Shown here: positions 14,258 through 22,786 of the stretch, piece after piece
Numbering within the stretch: the stretch's first letter is position 1
Layout of the letters: each line of letters begins with the position of its first letter
NCBI GenBank assembly: GCA_964555685.1
Contig: CAZKTO010000015.1
Coordinates: forward strand, 1 to 48,236
Reading direction: 5' to 3'
DNA length: 48,236 nt
From: CAZKTO01 sp964555685
GTDB lineage: Bacteria > Chloroflexota > Dehalococcoidia > SHYB01
Translations under genes and position numbers: made by a program
Notes under the pieces: generated by a model
What the model saw: the letters and a program-made list of their open reading frames with translations, nothing else
Told to the model about the DNA's origin: nothing
Databases searched by the model: none

Positions 14258-17011
14258 ATGCCTGAAAAGAAGCCCAACGCCGGCCCGCCCGTCCTCCTCG
14301 TCATCGACGGCCACTCGATGGTCTACCGGGCCTACTTCGCCCTGGCGCCGCAGATGGCCCTCAACCTGCGCTCCACCGGCGAGCCCATCGGCGCCGTCTT
14401 CAACTTCGCCAACATGCTCCTGCGAGCCTGGAGCGACGTGGGCCCCGCCTACTGGGCCATCGCCTTCGATACGGCGAAGCCCACCTTCCGCGACGAGCTC
14501 CACGCCGAGTACAAGGCTGGCCGCGCCGAGACGCCCGGCGAGCTCACCTCCCAGTTCGCCCGCGTCCGCCAGCTTCTGGAGGCCCTGGGCATCCCCGTCC
14601 TCGAGGCCGACGGCTACGAGGCCGACGACGTCGTCGGCACCCTCGCCCGCATGGCCGCCGAGCGCGGCGCCGAGACCGTCGTCATGACGGGCGACACCGA
14701 TGAGCTGCAGCTCGTCTCGCCCCACGTCCGCGTGCGCCTGACCACCGGCATGGCGGAGACCAAGCTCTACGACGAGGAGCGCGTCCGCGAGCGGTACGGT
14801 GTCACGCCCGCTCAGTTCATCGACTACAAGGCGCTCAAGGGCGACACGTCCGACAACATCGCCGGCATCCCCGGCGTCGGCGAGAAGACGGCCGCGACGC
14901 TGCTCCAGCAGTACGGCTCCATCGACAGCATCTACCAGCGCATCGACGAGGTGGCCGTGCCGCGCCAGCCGCGCATCCGCGATCTGCTCAAGGAGCACGA
15001 GGCGCGGGTCCGGCAGAACCGGAAGCTCGTGGCCATCGTCACGGACGTGCCGCTCACGTTCGACTTCGAGCGGGCGCGAACCGGCTCCTTCGACCGGGCG
15101 CGCGCCGTCAAGCTCTTCCAGGAGCTCGAGTTCCAGAGCCTCATCAAGCGCTTGCCCGGCGCACCGGAGGGCGAGCCCGAGCCGCCCCCGACTCGTTGGG
15201 GCCCGGCCCAGGCAGCCACCCGCCGGTACGAGACCGTCGATACGGAGACGGCGCTGGAGGCCCTGGCGCGGGCGCTGGAGGCGGCGGGCCGGTTCGCCAT
15301 GGCCACCCTGGCCACCAGCGAGCGCTCGATGGAGGCCGAGCTGGTGGGCCTGGGCTTCGCCACGGAGCCGGGCCGCGCGTGGTACGTCCCCATGGGGCAT
15401 CAGCTTGGGACCCAGCTCGCCGCCGGGACCGTCCTGGAACGATTGAAGCCCGTCCTCGAGGATCCGAAGGCCGGGAAGATCGTCCACAACGGCAAGTTCG
15501 ACATGACGGTCCTGGCCAATCGGGGCATCCAGCTTGGGGGCCTCGCGGCCGACGTGACCATCGCCGCCTATCTCCTGGGGGCCAAGGCCCTGACCATCGA
15601 GGGCCAGGCCTTCGAGCGGCTGGGCGAGCAGATAGCGGGCCCAGCGGACGTGACGGGCAGCGGCAAAAAGGCCATCACCATGGCCCAGGCCCTCATCGAC
15701 CAGGCGGCCCCCCTCTCGTGCGCCCAGACCGACGCCGCTCTGCGCCTCTGGCCCGTCTACCAGAAAGAGCTGGAGCGTCAGCAGCTCACCGCGCTCTTCA
15801 CCGACGTCGAGATGGCCCTGCTGCCGGTCCTGGAGCGCATGGAGCGCACCGGCGTCGCCATCGACGTCAAGCTCCTCGAACGCATGGCCGCCGAGATGGA
15901 CGAGCAGATCAAGAAGATCGAGCGTGCCGCCTACGACGCCGTTGGCCACGAGTTCAAGATCAACTCGCCCAAGGAGCTCTCGTTCCTGCTCTTCGAGGAG
16001 CTGCCCGGCCTGCCCAAGCCGCGGCGGACCAAGACCGGCTACTCGACGGACGCCCAGGTGCTGGAGGGCCTTCGCGGGATGCACCCGGTCATCGACCACG
16101 TCCTGGAGTACCGGCAGGTCAGCAAGCTCAAGTCCACCTACGCCGACGCCCTGCCGCTGCTGGTCAACCCCAGGACCGGGCGCGTTCACACCACCTTCAG
16201 CCAGACCGTCGCCGCCACCGGGCGCCTCTCGTCCAGCGACCCGAATCTCCAGAACATTCCGGTGCGGACGGAGATGGGCAAGCGCATCCGCGAGGCCTTC
16301 ATCGTCCAGGACCCGGCATGGACGATGCTCTCGGCCGACTACTCGCAGATCGAGCTGCGCATCCTCGCGCACATCACCCAGGACCCGGCGCTGGTCGAGG
16401 CCTTCCGGCGCGACGAGGACATCCATGCAGCTACCGCGGCGCGCGTCTTCGACGTCCCGCTGGCCCAGGTCACGGCCGACCAGCGCCGCTTCGCCAAGGT
16501 CGTCAACTTCGGGCTCCTCTACGGGATGAGCGAGTTCGGCCTGGCGACCCGGGCCGACATGGCGCGGAAGCAGGCGGCCCCCATCATCGAGGAGTACTTC
16601 CGCAAGTACCCCGGCATCCAGCGGTACCTGGATGAGACGAAGCGCACGGCCCACGAGAAGGGGTACGTGCAGACGCTCCTGGGCCGCCGGCGCGCCATCC
16701 CGGAGGTCAGCGCCGCCAATCCACAGGTCCGGGCCGCCGGCGAGCGCATGGCCGTCAACCATCCCATCCAGGGCACGGCCGCGGACATCATCAAGATCGG
16801 CATGATCCGCCTGCAGACGGAGATGGACCGGCTGGGCCTGCGCTCCCGGATCGTCCTGCAGGTGCACGACGAGCTGATCTTCGAGGCGGCGGGGGAGGAG
16901 CTGGAGACGCTGAAGGGTATCGTGCAGGCCATCATGCCGGCGGCAATGCAACTGACGGTGCCCCTAAAGGTCGACCTCAAAGAGGGTCTGACGTGGGGAG
17001 CGATGGAGTAA
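14258..17011 (+). CDS. polA: DNA polymerase I
   Basis: The 917-residue enzyme has a 5'-3' exonuclease (LLVIDGHSMVYRAYFAL, EADGYEADDV, KGDTSDNIAGIPGVG), a 3'-5' exonuclease-like domain, and the polymerase domain with motifs A (DYSQIELRILAHI), B (RRFAKVVNFGLLYGM) and C (QVHDELIFEA). The proofreading domain looks inactive. The DxE of exo I is replaced by TLAT in FAMATLATSERSMEAELVGLGF, and the exo III Tyr is absent. The exo II segment (HNGKFD) remains. Loss of proofreading is common in Pol I outside Proteobacteria. One imperfect 16-bp palindrome sits in the linker between the two exonuclease domains. Confidence 0.97.
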   Translation: MPEKKPNAGPPVLLVIDGHSMVYRAYFALAPQMALNLRSTGEPIGAVFNFANMLLRAWSDVGPAYWAIAFDTAKPTFRDELHAEYKAGRAETPGELTSQFARVRQLLEALGIPVLEADGYEADDVVGTLARMAAERGAETVVMTGDTDELQLVSPHVRVRLTTGMAETKLYDEERVRERYGVTPAQFIDYKALKGDTSDNIAGIPGVGEKTAATLLQQYGSIDSIYQRIDEVAVPRQPRIRDLLKEHEARVRQNRKLVAIVTDVPLTFDFERARTGSFDRARAVKLFQELEFQSLIKRLPGAPEGEPEPPPTRWGPAQAATRRYETVDTETALEALARALEAAGRFAMATLATSERSMEAELVGLGFATEPGRAWYVPMGHQLGTQLAAGTVLERLKPVLEDPKAGKIVHNGKFDMTVLANRGIQLGGLAADVTIAAYLLGAKALTIEGQAFERLGEQIAGPADVTGSGKKAITMAQALIDQAAPLSCAQTDAALRLWPVYQKELERQQLTALFTDVEMALLPVLERMERTGVAIDVKLLERMAAEMDEQIKKIERAAYDAVGHEFKINSPKELSFLLFEELPGLPKPRRTKTGYSTDAQVLEGLRGMHPVIDHVLEYRQVSKLKSTYADALPLLVNPRTGRVHTTFSQTVAATGRLSSSDPNLQNIPVRTEMGKRIREAFIVQDPAWTMLSADYSQIELRILAHITQDPALVEAFRRDEDIHAATAARVFDVPLAQVTADQRRFAKVVNFGLLYGMSEFGLATRADMARKQAAPIIEEYFRKYPGIQRYLDETKRTAHEKGYVQTLLGRRRAIPEVSAANPQVRAAGERMAVNHPIQGTAADIIKIGMIRLQTEMDRLGLRSRIVLQVHDELIFEAAGEELETLKGIVQAIMPAAMQLTVPLKVDLKEGLTWGAME
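15186..15201. repeat. Dispersed palindrome, one mismatch (polA interdomain linker)
   Basis: CCCCGACTCGTTGGGG, one base away from the consensus. It encodes PPPTRWG, right at the junction between the 5'-3' exonuclease and the exonuclease-like domain. Confidence 0.65.
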
Positions 17012-17019
17012 GGAGCGCT

Positions 17020-17785
17020 ATGCTGCTGAACGAAAGGGCGGTCATCATCACCGGGGCGGGGCGGGGCATCGGCAAGGCCGCGGCGTTCAAGTTCGCGGCC
17101 GAGGGCGCGTGGGTGGCCGTGGTCTCGCGGACCCGCGCCCAGCTCGAGGAGGTGGCGGCCAGGATCAAGGCCCAGGGCGGGCGCGCCATCGCGGTCGAGG
17201 CGGACATCACTATCGAGGCACGGGTCNNNNNNNNNNCCGACCGCTTGGGGGATACCTTGACCATGGATCAACGCGGCGCTCCCCGGCCCGCAGAAGCCTC
17301 TCGTCGAGATCGAGATGAAGGACTGGGACATCCCCCACAGCATCAACCTGCGCGGCACGGTCATGTGCGCCAAGTACGTCCTGCCGCACATGATCGCCCG
17401 GCGCAGCGGCAACATCATCAACGTCTCGTCCACGGCCGGCCGGCGCGGCATGGCGGGCCGGACCCACTACTCGGCGTCCAAGTTCGGGGTCATCGGCTTC
17501 ACCCAGGCCCTCGCCGCCGAGGTGGGCCAGCACAACATCCGCGTCAACTGCATCGTGCCCGGCGCCATCAACACCGAGCTGCTCGTGGCCTATCACCACC
17601 GGATCGCCAAGGAGCAGGGCGTCACCTACGAGAAGGTCAAGGCGGAGGCGGCCGCAGCGGCGCCCCTGAACAAGATCGTCGAGCCCGGCGAGGTGGCCGA
17701 CGCGATGGTCTATCTCGCCTCCGACCTCTCCAGCGGCGTCCACGGCCAGTCCATCGACGTCAACGCCGGCTCCTGGATGACGTAG
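17020..17785 (+). CDS. SDR-family oxidoreductase, interrupted by an assembly gap
   Basis: A short-chain dehydrogenase with the cofactor motif TGAGRGIG and, after the gap, NVSS, HYSASK (catalytic Ser, Tyr, Lys) and IRVNCIVPGAI. ATG 17020 follows TAAGGAGCGCT. Ten N bases at 17227-17236 mark a scaffold gap of unknown length. The two halves are in different frames, and the first ~25 bases after the gap are garbled (a stop at 17258-17260). The expected 'GxIDxLVNNA' segment survives only as INAALPGP. About 250 residues are expected, so roughly 20 residues of code are missing. The break is technical, not biological. Substrate unknown. Confidence 0.8.
17227..17236. other. Scaffold gap (10 N)
   Basis: Ten consecutive N. 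The reading frames on either side do not match, so the real gap is not 10 bp. Confidence 0.99.
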
Positions 17786-17794
17786 CTGGAGGAT

Positions 17795-18285
17795 ATCCGC
17801 AGATTACGCAGACGACACGGAGCCGGAGCTCCGTGTCGCCCTGAGCCACGATCCAATCGGGGCGAAGGGTCTGGGGTGGGGCTTTCACGAATCGAGATCC
17901 CGGAGCCCGTGCTGTAATTGGTGCGGCGATGGAGGTGCACCGTCAGATGGGGAGAGGGTTTGCGGAATCGGTCTATCAGGAAGCGCTAGCTATCGAGTTG
18001 ACGGCTCGAGACCTGCCGTACCAGCGCGAGGTCGAACTGCCGGTGTACTACAAAGGTCAACGTCTGAAGACTGCCTTTCGCGCGGACTTCGTCTGTTTCG
18101 AACCGGTCATCGTCGAGCTCAAGGCTTTGGACAAACTATCTGGAGGAGAAGAGGCGCAGATTCTCAACTACCTGAAGGCCACGGGTCTCGAACTCGGCCT
18201 GCTCATCAACTTCGGCGCTCCTTCTCTGGAGTATCAGCGGTTTATCCTTTCCAAATCTGTGTAAATCTACGCTCATCTGCGGACG
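17795..18285. mobile_element. GxxExxY cassette with imperfect inverted ends
   Basis: The left end (from 17795, TCCGCAGATTACGCAGAC) and the reverse complement of the right end (to 18285, TCCGCAGATGAGCGTAGAT) share their first nine bases and much of the rest. They frame the GxxExxY gene. 'ATCCGCAGATTACGCAGA' flanks are, to my knowledge, typical next to GxxExxY genes. The cassette separates two SDR genes of one operon. Confidence 0.5.
17929..18264 (+). CDS. GxxExxY protein
   Basis: The 111-residue product has the family signature GRGFAESVYQEAL (G-F-x-E-x-x-Y) and a core resembling PD-(D/E)XK nucleases: FRADFVCFEPVIVELKALD, where the D and E-x-K line up with the metal-binding residues. It ends LGLLINFGAPSLEYQRFI, again typical. 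Its function is unknown. The frame upstream of ATG still encodes conserved family residues (AVIGAA before MEVHRQ) but without a start codon, so the N-terminus is either shortened or begins at a rare codon. It is carried on a small cassette. Confidence 0.85.
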   Translation: MEVHRQMGRGFAESVYQEALAIELTARDLPYQREVELPVYYKGQRLKTAFRADFVCFEPVIVELKALDKLSGGEEAQILNYLKATGLELGLLINFGAPSLEYQRFILSKSV

Positions 18286-18291
18286 GTCTTT

Positions 18292-19071
18292 ATGCGCCTG
18301 AAGGACAAGGTGGCTATCATCGCCGGGGTGGGCCCGGACATCGGGCGGACCGCGGCCATCACCTTCGCCCGAGAGGGGGCCGCCGTGGCCCTCGTCGCCC
18401 GCACGGCCTCGCGCCTCGAGGCCATCGCCCGCGAGATCGAGGCGGCCGGCGGCCGCGCCCTGCCCGTCCCCGCCGACATCACCAACGAGGCCCAGGTCGT
18501 CGCCATGGCCAAGACCGTCGCCGGCGCCTTCGGCCGGATCGACGTGCTGATGAACAACGCCACCTTCTCGGGCCGCGTCGCGAACCTCGTCGATCTCTCC
18601 GTGGCCGAATGGGACGAGGTCGTCCGCGGCGCGCTGACCTGCTACATGATGACCACCCGGGAGGTCCTCAAGGTCATGATCCCCCAGCGCTCCGGCAGCA
18701 TCATCCAGATCTCGTCGGGGGCCGGGAGCGTCGGGTTCAGCCGGCGCGCCCACTACGCGGCGGCCAAGGCGGGAGTCAACAACATGGTCCACACGCTGGC
18801 GTGGGAGGTGGGCCGGCACAGCATCCGCGTCAACGGGATCGTCGTGGGCGCCGTGCGGACGGAGAACTTCGTCCGCGGAGCGCCCGAGCGGGCGCGGGCC
18901 TCGGGCATCACCGTCGAGGAGCTGGAGGCACGGTGGGCCAAGCGGTCGCCGCTCCGGCGCATGGTGCGCCCTGACGAGGTCGCGGACACAGCCCTCTTCC
19001 TGGCGTCGGACGAGTCCAGCGGGATCACGGGCCAGCTTATCAACGTGACCGCGGGCGTGGTGCAATCTTGA
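18292..19071 (+). CDS. SDR-family oxidoreductase
   Basis: A 259-residue short-chain dehydrogenase. The cofactor loop is a variant, AGVGPDIG instead of TGxxxGIG. The downstream motifs are RIDVLMNNA, ISSGAGSVG (Ser), HYAAAK (Tyr and Lys) and IRVNGIV. The catalytic set is complete. It shares the operon direction with the SDR genes on both sides; ATG 18292 is right after the GxxExxY cassette. Substrate unknown. Confidence 0.88.
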   Translation: MRLKDKVAIIAGVGPDIGRTAAITFAREGAAVALVARTASRLEAIAREIEAAGGRALPVPADITNEAQVVAMAKTVAGAFGRIDVLMNNATFSGRVANLVDLSVAEWDEVVRGALTCYMMTTREVLKVMIPQRSGSIIQISSGAGSVGFSRRAHYAAAKAGVNNMVHTLAWEVGRHSIRVNGIVVGAVRTENFVRGAPERARASGITVEELEARWAKRSPLRRMVRPDEVADTALFLASDESSGITGQLINVTAGVVQS

Positions 19072-19090
19072 TACCGTTCCAGGACCAGGC

Positions 19091-19870
19091 GTGACGCAGC
19101 TCAAGGACCAGATCGCCATCGTGATGGGCGGGGGCCGCGGCCTGGGGCGGGTCATCGCCCTGGCCCTGGCCCGGGAGGGCGCCGACGTCGTCCTGGCCGC
19201 GCGCGCGCATGAGCCCCTGGAGCGCACGGCCGCCGAGGTCCGGGCCCTGGGACGGCGCGCCCTCCCCATCTCCACCGACGTCGCCAGCGAGCGCGAGGTC
19301 ACGGCGATGGTCGAGCGGACCGCCCGCGAGCTGGGCCGGATCGACGTGCTGGTCAACAACGCGGCGGTCACTACCGAGTGGAAGCCGATCGTCGAGACGA
19401 GCCTGGCGTCCTGGGACCGGGCCATCGGCGTGAACCTCACCGGAGCGATGCTGTGCGCCCGCGAGTGCCTGCGTCACATGCTGCCCCGGCGCCGGGGGGC
19501 CATCGTCAACATCCTTGGGACGGGGGCACGCAACGGCGTGGCCAACATGGGGCCCCACAGCGCCTCCAAGTTCGGGCTCCTGGGCCTGACGCAGGCGCTG
19601 GCCCTCGAAACGGCGGCCCACGGCATCCGCGTCAATGCCATCGCGCCATGGGCCATCGAGGGCGAGCACCTGGAGAAGCTGAACGCCATCCGCCGGGAGC
19701 GCGGCGAACCGGCGGATGGCCCGCGCGACCGGCTGGGCGCCGCATCGCCGATGAAGCGAATCGTCAAGCCTGAAGAGGTGGCCGATCTGGTCGTCTTCCT
19801 CGCCTCCAGCCGGGCCAGCGCCATCACCGGCCAGACCATCGACGTGACCACCGGCGTGACGATGCACTAG
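19091..19870 (+). CDS. SDR-like protein lacking the catalytic Tyr and Ser
   Basis: A 259-residue SDR fold with MGGGRGLGR, RIDVLVNNAAV and IRVNAIAPWAI. The catalytic Tyr is replaced by His: PHSASK stands where the neighbours have HYSASK or HYAAAK. The Ser strand reads VNILGTGARNG, without a serine. The Lys is kept. Thus it is probably not a normal dehydrogenase; it may bind nucleotide only or use another chemistry. GTG start, 19 bp behind the previous SDR gene. Confidence 0.85.
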   Translation: MTQLKDQIAIVMGGGRGLGRVIALALAREGADVVLAARAHEPLERTAAEVRALGRRALPISTDVASEREVTAMVERTARELGRIDVLVNNAAVTTEWKPIVETSLASWDRAIGVNLTGAMLCARECLRHMLPRRRGAIVNILGTGARNGVANMGPHSASKFGLLGLTQALALETAAHGIRVNAIAPWAIEGEHLEKLNAIRRERGEPADGPRDRLGAASPMKRIVKPEEVADLVVFLASSRASAITGQTIDVTTGVTMH

Positions 19871-19876
19871 GAGTCA

Positions 19877-20003
19877 TTGCAAAACTCGCCAAACGGCCGA
19901 GTCACTGTCACCCCGAGGCCGTCTGCGGCCGAGGGGTCTGGGGAGGGGAAGACCTCCCCGCCCCAGATTCCTCGCCTGACGGCTCGGAATGACACTTTTG
20001 CAA
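19877..20003. repeat. 127-bp inverted-repeat element
   Basis: The ends TTGCAAAA (from 19877) and TTTTGCAA (to 20003) are inverted. Inside, TGTCACCCCGAG pairs imperfectly with CTCGGAATGACA, and TCTGGGG...CCCCAGA forms an inner hairpin. No frame. It lies between the SDR operon and the CoA-transferase operon. Confidence 0.6.
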
Positions 20004-20050
20004 CCAGTTCAATGACTCACCCAAGGCTTCTACCGCCTCGGGTAGCACCT

Positions 20051-20059
20051 TGCTATACT
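20051..20059 (+). promoter_or_regulatory. Extended -10 of the CoA-transferase operon
   Basis: TGCTATACT at 20051-20059. A small dyad CTACC (20030-20034) / GGTAG (20041-20045) covers the -35 area and could be an operator. Confidence 0.5.
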
Positions 20060-20103
20060 GGTGCGGTTTCGTCCATCAGGCGCCTGCTCCCCCACACCAC
20101 CGC

Positions 20104-21321
20104 ATGCATTCCACCGCCCTCGCCGGCCTCACCGTTATCGAGTACGCCTCCTTCGTGCCGGGGCCCTACTGCGCCAAGCTCCTGGGCGACATGGGGGCCG
20201 AGGTCGTCAAGATCGAGGAGCCGCCGGTGGGCGATCCGGCCCGCACCCGCGGGCCCTACCCCGGCGATACGCCGCATCCGGAAAAGAGCGGCCTCTTCCT
20301 CTACCTCAACACCAACAAGCTGGGCGTGACGATCAACCTGCTCGACCCAGCCGGGTACGACATCTTCCTGGGGCTCGTCCGCGAGGCCGATATCTTCATC
20401 CACGACCGCACCGCGCGCCAGGCCCGCGCCCTCAGGATCGACTACCCCAGGCTGCGCAGGGCCAACCCCGGGCTCATCGTCACCTCCGTCACGCCCTTCG
20501 GCCATACGGGGCCCTACGCCGAGTGGATGGCCCACAACCTCAACCTGTGCCACGCGGGCGGCGAGGGCTACGTCCTTCCCGGCGGCCTGGGCCATGAGCT
20601 GTTCCCGGACCGGCCGCCGGTGAAGCTGGGCGGCCACGCCGGCGACTACGATGGGGGCATCGCCGCCGCCGTGGGCGCCATGGCCGCCGTCATGGCCCGC
20701 GAGCTCTGGGGCGTGGGCCAGCACGTGGACGCCTCGCGCCAGGAGGCCAACATCGCGCTCAACCGCGTGACCTTCGTCACCTACCTCTCGGAGGGCAAGC
20801 TCTCCCGCCGCGCCAACCGCAACTATCCCTTCGGCGGCCTCTACCCGGCCCAGGACGGCTACGTGGCCCTGCGCCCCACGGAGAACCAGCAGTGGCGGCC
20901 CCTGGCCAAGGCCATGGGCCGGCCTGAGCTGGCCGAGGACCCGCGCTTCATCGACCGGCCCGCCCGCGTGAAGAACGGCGCCGCCTTCAACGCCATCGTC
21001 GCCGAGTGGACGAGCCGGCGCACCAAGCGCGAGATCTTCGAGACGGCGTGGGCCGCCGGCTGCCCCGTGGCGCCCTTCGCCGACGCCCAGGAGATCGCCG
21101 AGTCGCCGCAGCTGGCCGCCCGCGGCTATTTCGCCGAGATCGAGCATCCCCAGGCGGGCCGCCGGTCCTATCCCACGGCGCCCTATCAGTTCTCCCGCAC
21201 ACCGTGGTCGGCCCGGCGTCCCGCGCCGCTCCTGGGCGAGCACAACACGGAGGTCCTGGGCGGGCGCCTGGGCCTCACGGGCGAGGACCTGACCGTGCTC
21301 CGCGCCAACGGGGTGATCTGA
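20104..21321 (+). CDS. CaiB/BaiF family (class III) CoA-transferase
   Basis: The 405-residue protein begins TALAGLTVIEYASFVPGPYCAKLL and GAEVVKIEEP, the N-terminal Rossmann fold of class III CoA-transferases. It continues with LYLNTNKLGVTINL and the GHAGDYDGG segment, where the Asp is the expected nucleophile that forms the acyl anhydride. C-terminal TGCPVAPxxxxxEI-type sequence appears as AAGCPVAPFADAQEI. It would move CoA between carboxylic acids. The specific acids cannot be read from sequence. The next gene is a paralogue two bases behind the stop; the pair may form a heteromer, as in some succinyl-CoA-dependent transferases. Confidence 0.9.
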   Translation: MHSTALAGLTVIEYASFVPGPYCAKLLGDMGAEVVKIEEPPVGDPARTRGPYPGDTPHPEKSGLFLYLNTNKLGVTINLLDPAGYDIFLGLVREADIFIHDRTARQARALRIDYPRLRRANPGLIVTSVTPFGHTGPYAEWMAHNLNLCHAGGEGYVLPGGLGHELFPDRPPVKLGGHAGDYDGGIAAAVGAMAAVMARELWGVGQHVDASRQEANIALNRVTFVTYLSEGKLSRRANRNYPFGGLYPAQDGYVALRPTENQQWRPLAKAMGRPELAEDPRFIDRPARVKNGAAFNAIVAEWTSRRTKREIFETAWAAGCPVAPFADAQEIAESPQLAARGYFAEIEHPQAGRRSYPTAPYQFSRTPWSARRPAPLLGEHNTEVLGGRLGLTGEDLTVLRANGVI

Positions 21322-21323
21322 CC

Positions 21324-22559
21324 ATGGCATCGCCGATAGGGAAGGACGCCCTGGCCGGCGTGCGCGTCCTCGATCTCTCGTGGGCCGCCGCCGGGCCCCT
21401 GTGTACCCTCTACCTCGCGCTCCTGGGGGCCGAGGTCATCAAGGTCGAGTCGGCCAAGAGCCTGGACATCGCCCGCCGCGGCTACTACACGCCCGTCGAA
21501 GACATCAACGCCTCGCCCAACTTCAACGACATGAACCTGAACAAGCTGGACGTGCGCGTCAACCTGGGCCACCAGCGGGGCCGGGAGCTGGTGCGGCGCC
21601 TGGCCGAGGTGAGCGACGTGCTGATCAACAACTTCCGCCCCGGAGTCATGGAGCGCTGGGGTCTGGGGTACGAGGATGCCCGCGCCCTGCGGCCCGATAT
21701 CCTCATGCTCTCGTCGTCCACGGCGGGCCAGAAGGGCCCCGAGCGGGAGCTGGCCGGCTACGCCACGACCTTCGGGGCCTTCGGCGGCCTGGGCCACATC
21801 ACCGGCCACGAGGGCGGCCCCGCCACCGAGATCTGGGACTCGGTGGACATGCGCCTGGGCACCTCCATCACCCTGGCCGTCCTCATCGGGCTCTATCACC
21901 GGCGCCGCACGGGCGAGGGCCAGCACATCGATCTCTCCTCGCGCGAGGTCATCAGCTCCAACATCGGCGATATCTTCCTGGACTATTTCATGAACGGGCG
22001 CGTGGCGGGCCCCCAGGGGAACCGGGACGAGATCATGGCGCCCCACAACTGCTACCCCTGCCGGGGGTACCCTTCGGCTGAAGGGTCCGACCGGTGGATC
22101 AGCATCGCCGTGGCGACGGACGAGGAGTGGCAGGCCCTCTGCCGGGTGGCGCGCCGCCCGGAGTGGGCCGCGGACCCGCGCTTCGCCGACCGGTACGGCC
22201 GCTGGCGGCACCAGGACGAGCTGGACGCCCTCGTCGCCCGCTGGACGCGCCGGCACGACGCCCGCGCGCTGACGGAACGGCTCCAGCGGGCCGGCGTCGC
22301 CGCCATGCCGTCCATGAGCGTGGCCGAGATCATCGAGGACCCGCACGCAAAGGCGCGGCGCATCTTCATGGACGTCCGGCACCCGAAGCTGGGGATGACG
22401 CACCCCGTCCGCCCGCCGTGGGTCCTGTCCGAGACGCCGGCCCGGGCGCGGCGCTTCGGGCCCATGTTCGGCGAGCACGCGGCCATGGTCTTCGGCGAGG
22501 TCCTGGGCATACCCAGGCGCGAGCTGGACGCCCTGGCCGCCGATGGCGTCTTTGAGTAG
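21324..22559 (+). CDS. CaiB/BaiF family (class III) CoA-transferase, paralogue
   Basis: The 411-residue paralogue starts LAGVRVLDLSWAAAGPLCT and GAEVIKVES. It keeps the catalytic Asp region as EIWDSVDMRLGTS. Two adjacent hairpins, 22053-22069 and 22069-22086, lie in the code for YPCRGYPSAEGSDRW; relatives typically run CRG(E)DRW here, so about six residues are an insertion. Start ATG 21324 is two bases after the stop of the first gene, so the two are co-transcribed and probably coupled. Confidence 0.9.
   Translation: MASPIGKDALAGVRVLDLSWAAAGPLCTLYLALLGAEVIKVESAKSLDIARRGYYTPVEDINASPNFNDMNLNKLDVRVNLGHQRGRELVRRLAEVSDVLINNFRPGVMERWGLGYEDARALRPDILMLSSSTAGQKGPERELAGYATTFGAFGGLGHITGHEGGPATEIWDSVDMRLGTSITLAVLIGLYHRRRTGEGQHIDLSSREVISSNIGDIFLDYFMNGRVAGPQGNRDEIMAPHNCYPCRGYPSAEGSDRWISIAVATDEEWQALCRVARRPEWAADPRFADRYGRWRHQDELDALVARWTRRHDARALTERLQRAGVAAMPSMSVAEIIEDPHAKARRIFMDVRHPKLGMTHPVRPPWVLSETPARARRFGPMFGEHAAMVFGEVLGIPRRELDALAADGVFE
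22053..22086. repeat. Two adjacent hairpins inside the second CoA-transferase gene
   Basis: TACCCC/GGGGTA (22053-22069) and ACCCTTC/GAAGGGT with a 4-base loop (22069-22086). In frame, within a surface loop of the protein. Confidence 0.6.
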
Positions 22560-22721
22560 GGGGCGCGCCACCGGCGAGCCCCACGCCTTCGTGCTCGCCC
22601 ACGCACGCCCGCCGCCACCGCTGAGATGGGCGGCGCAATTCGGCGTCGTGTGGCACGCGGAAGATCGGAATAGCCCATCGGTTGCGTGACTCTCGCCGTT
22701 CCACGACGGCGGCGATACCAA

Positions 22722-22770
22722 ATCCTGTACCGTAGGATATACTGAGCCAAGTCGCCCCGACGCGTCGGGG
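22722..22770 (+). promoter_or_regulatory. Probable promoter region of the MFS gene with a dispersed palindrome
   Basis: A -10 like TATACT at 22738-22743 overlaps a small dyad ATCCT/AGGAT (22722-22738). The palindrome CCCCGACGCGTCGGGG is at 22755-22770, between -10 and the ATG 22787, and would form a hairpin in the mRNA leader. The rest of the 22560-22786 spacer shows no gene. Confidence 0.45.
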
Positions 22771-22786
22771 CCTCTGAGCAGTCCTG

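Noticed and set aside
14069..16951. A 960-codon open frame on the minus strand opposite polA
   Set aside because: Shadow of polA by the same reasoning; composition typical of antisense frames in high-GC DNA.
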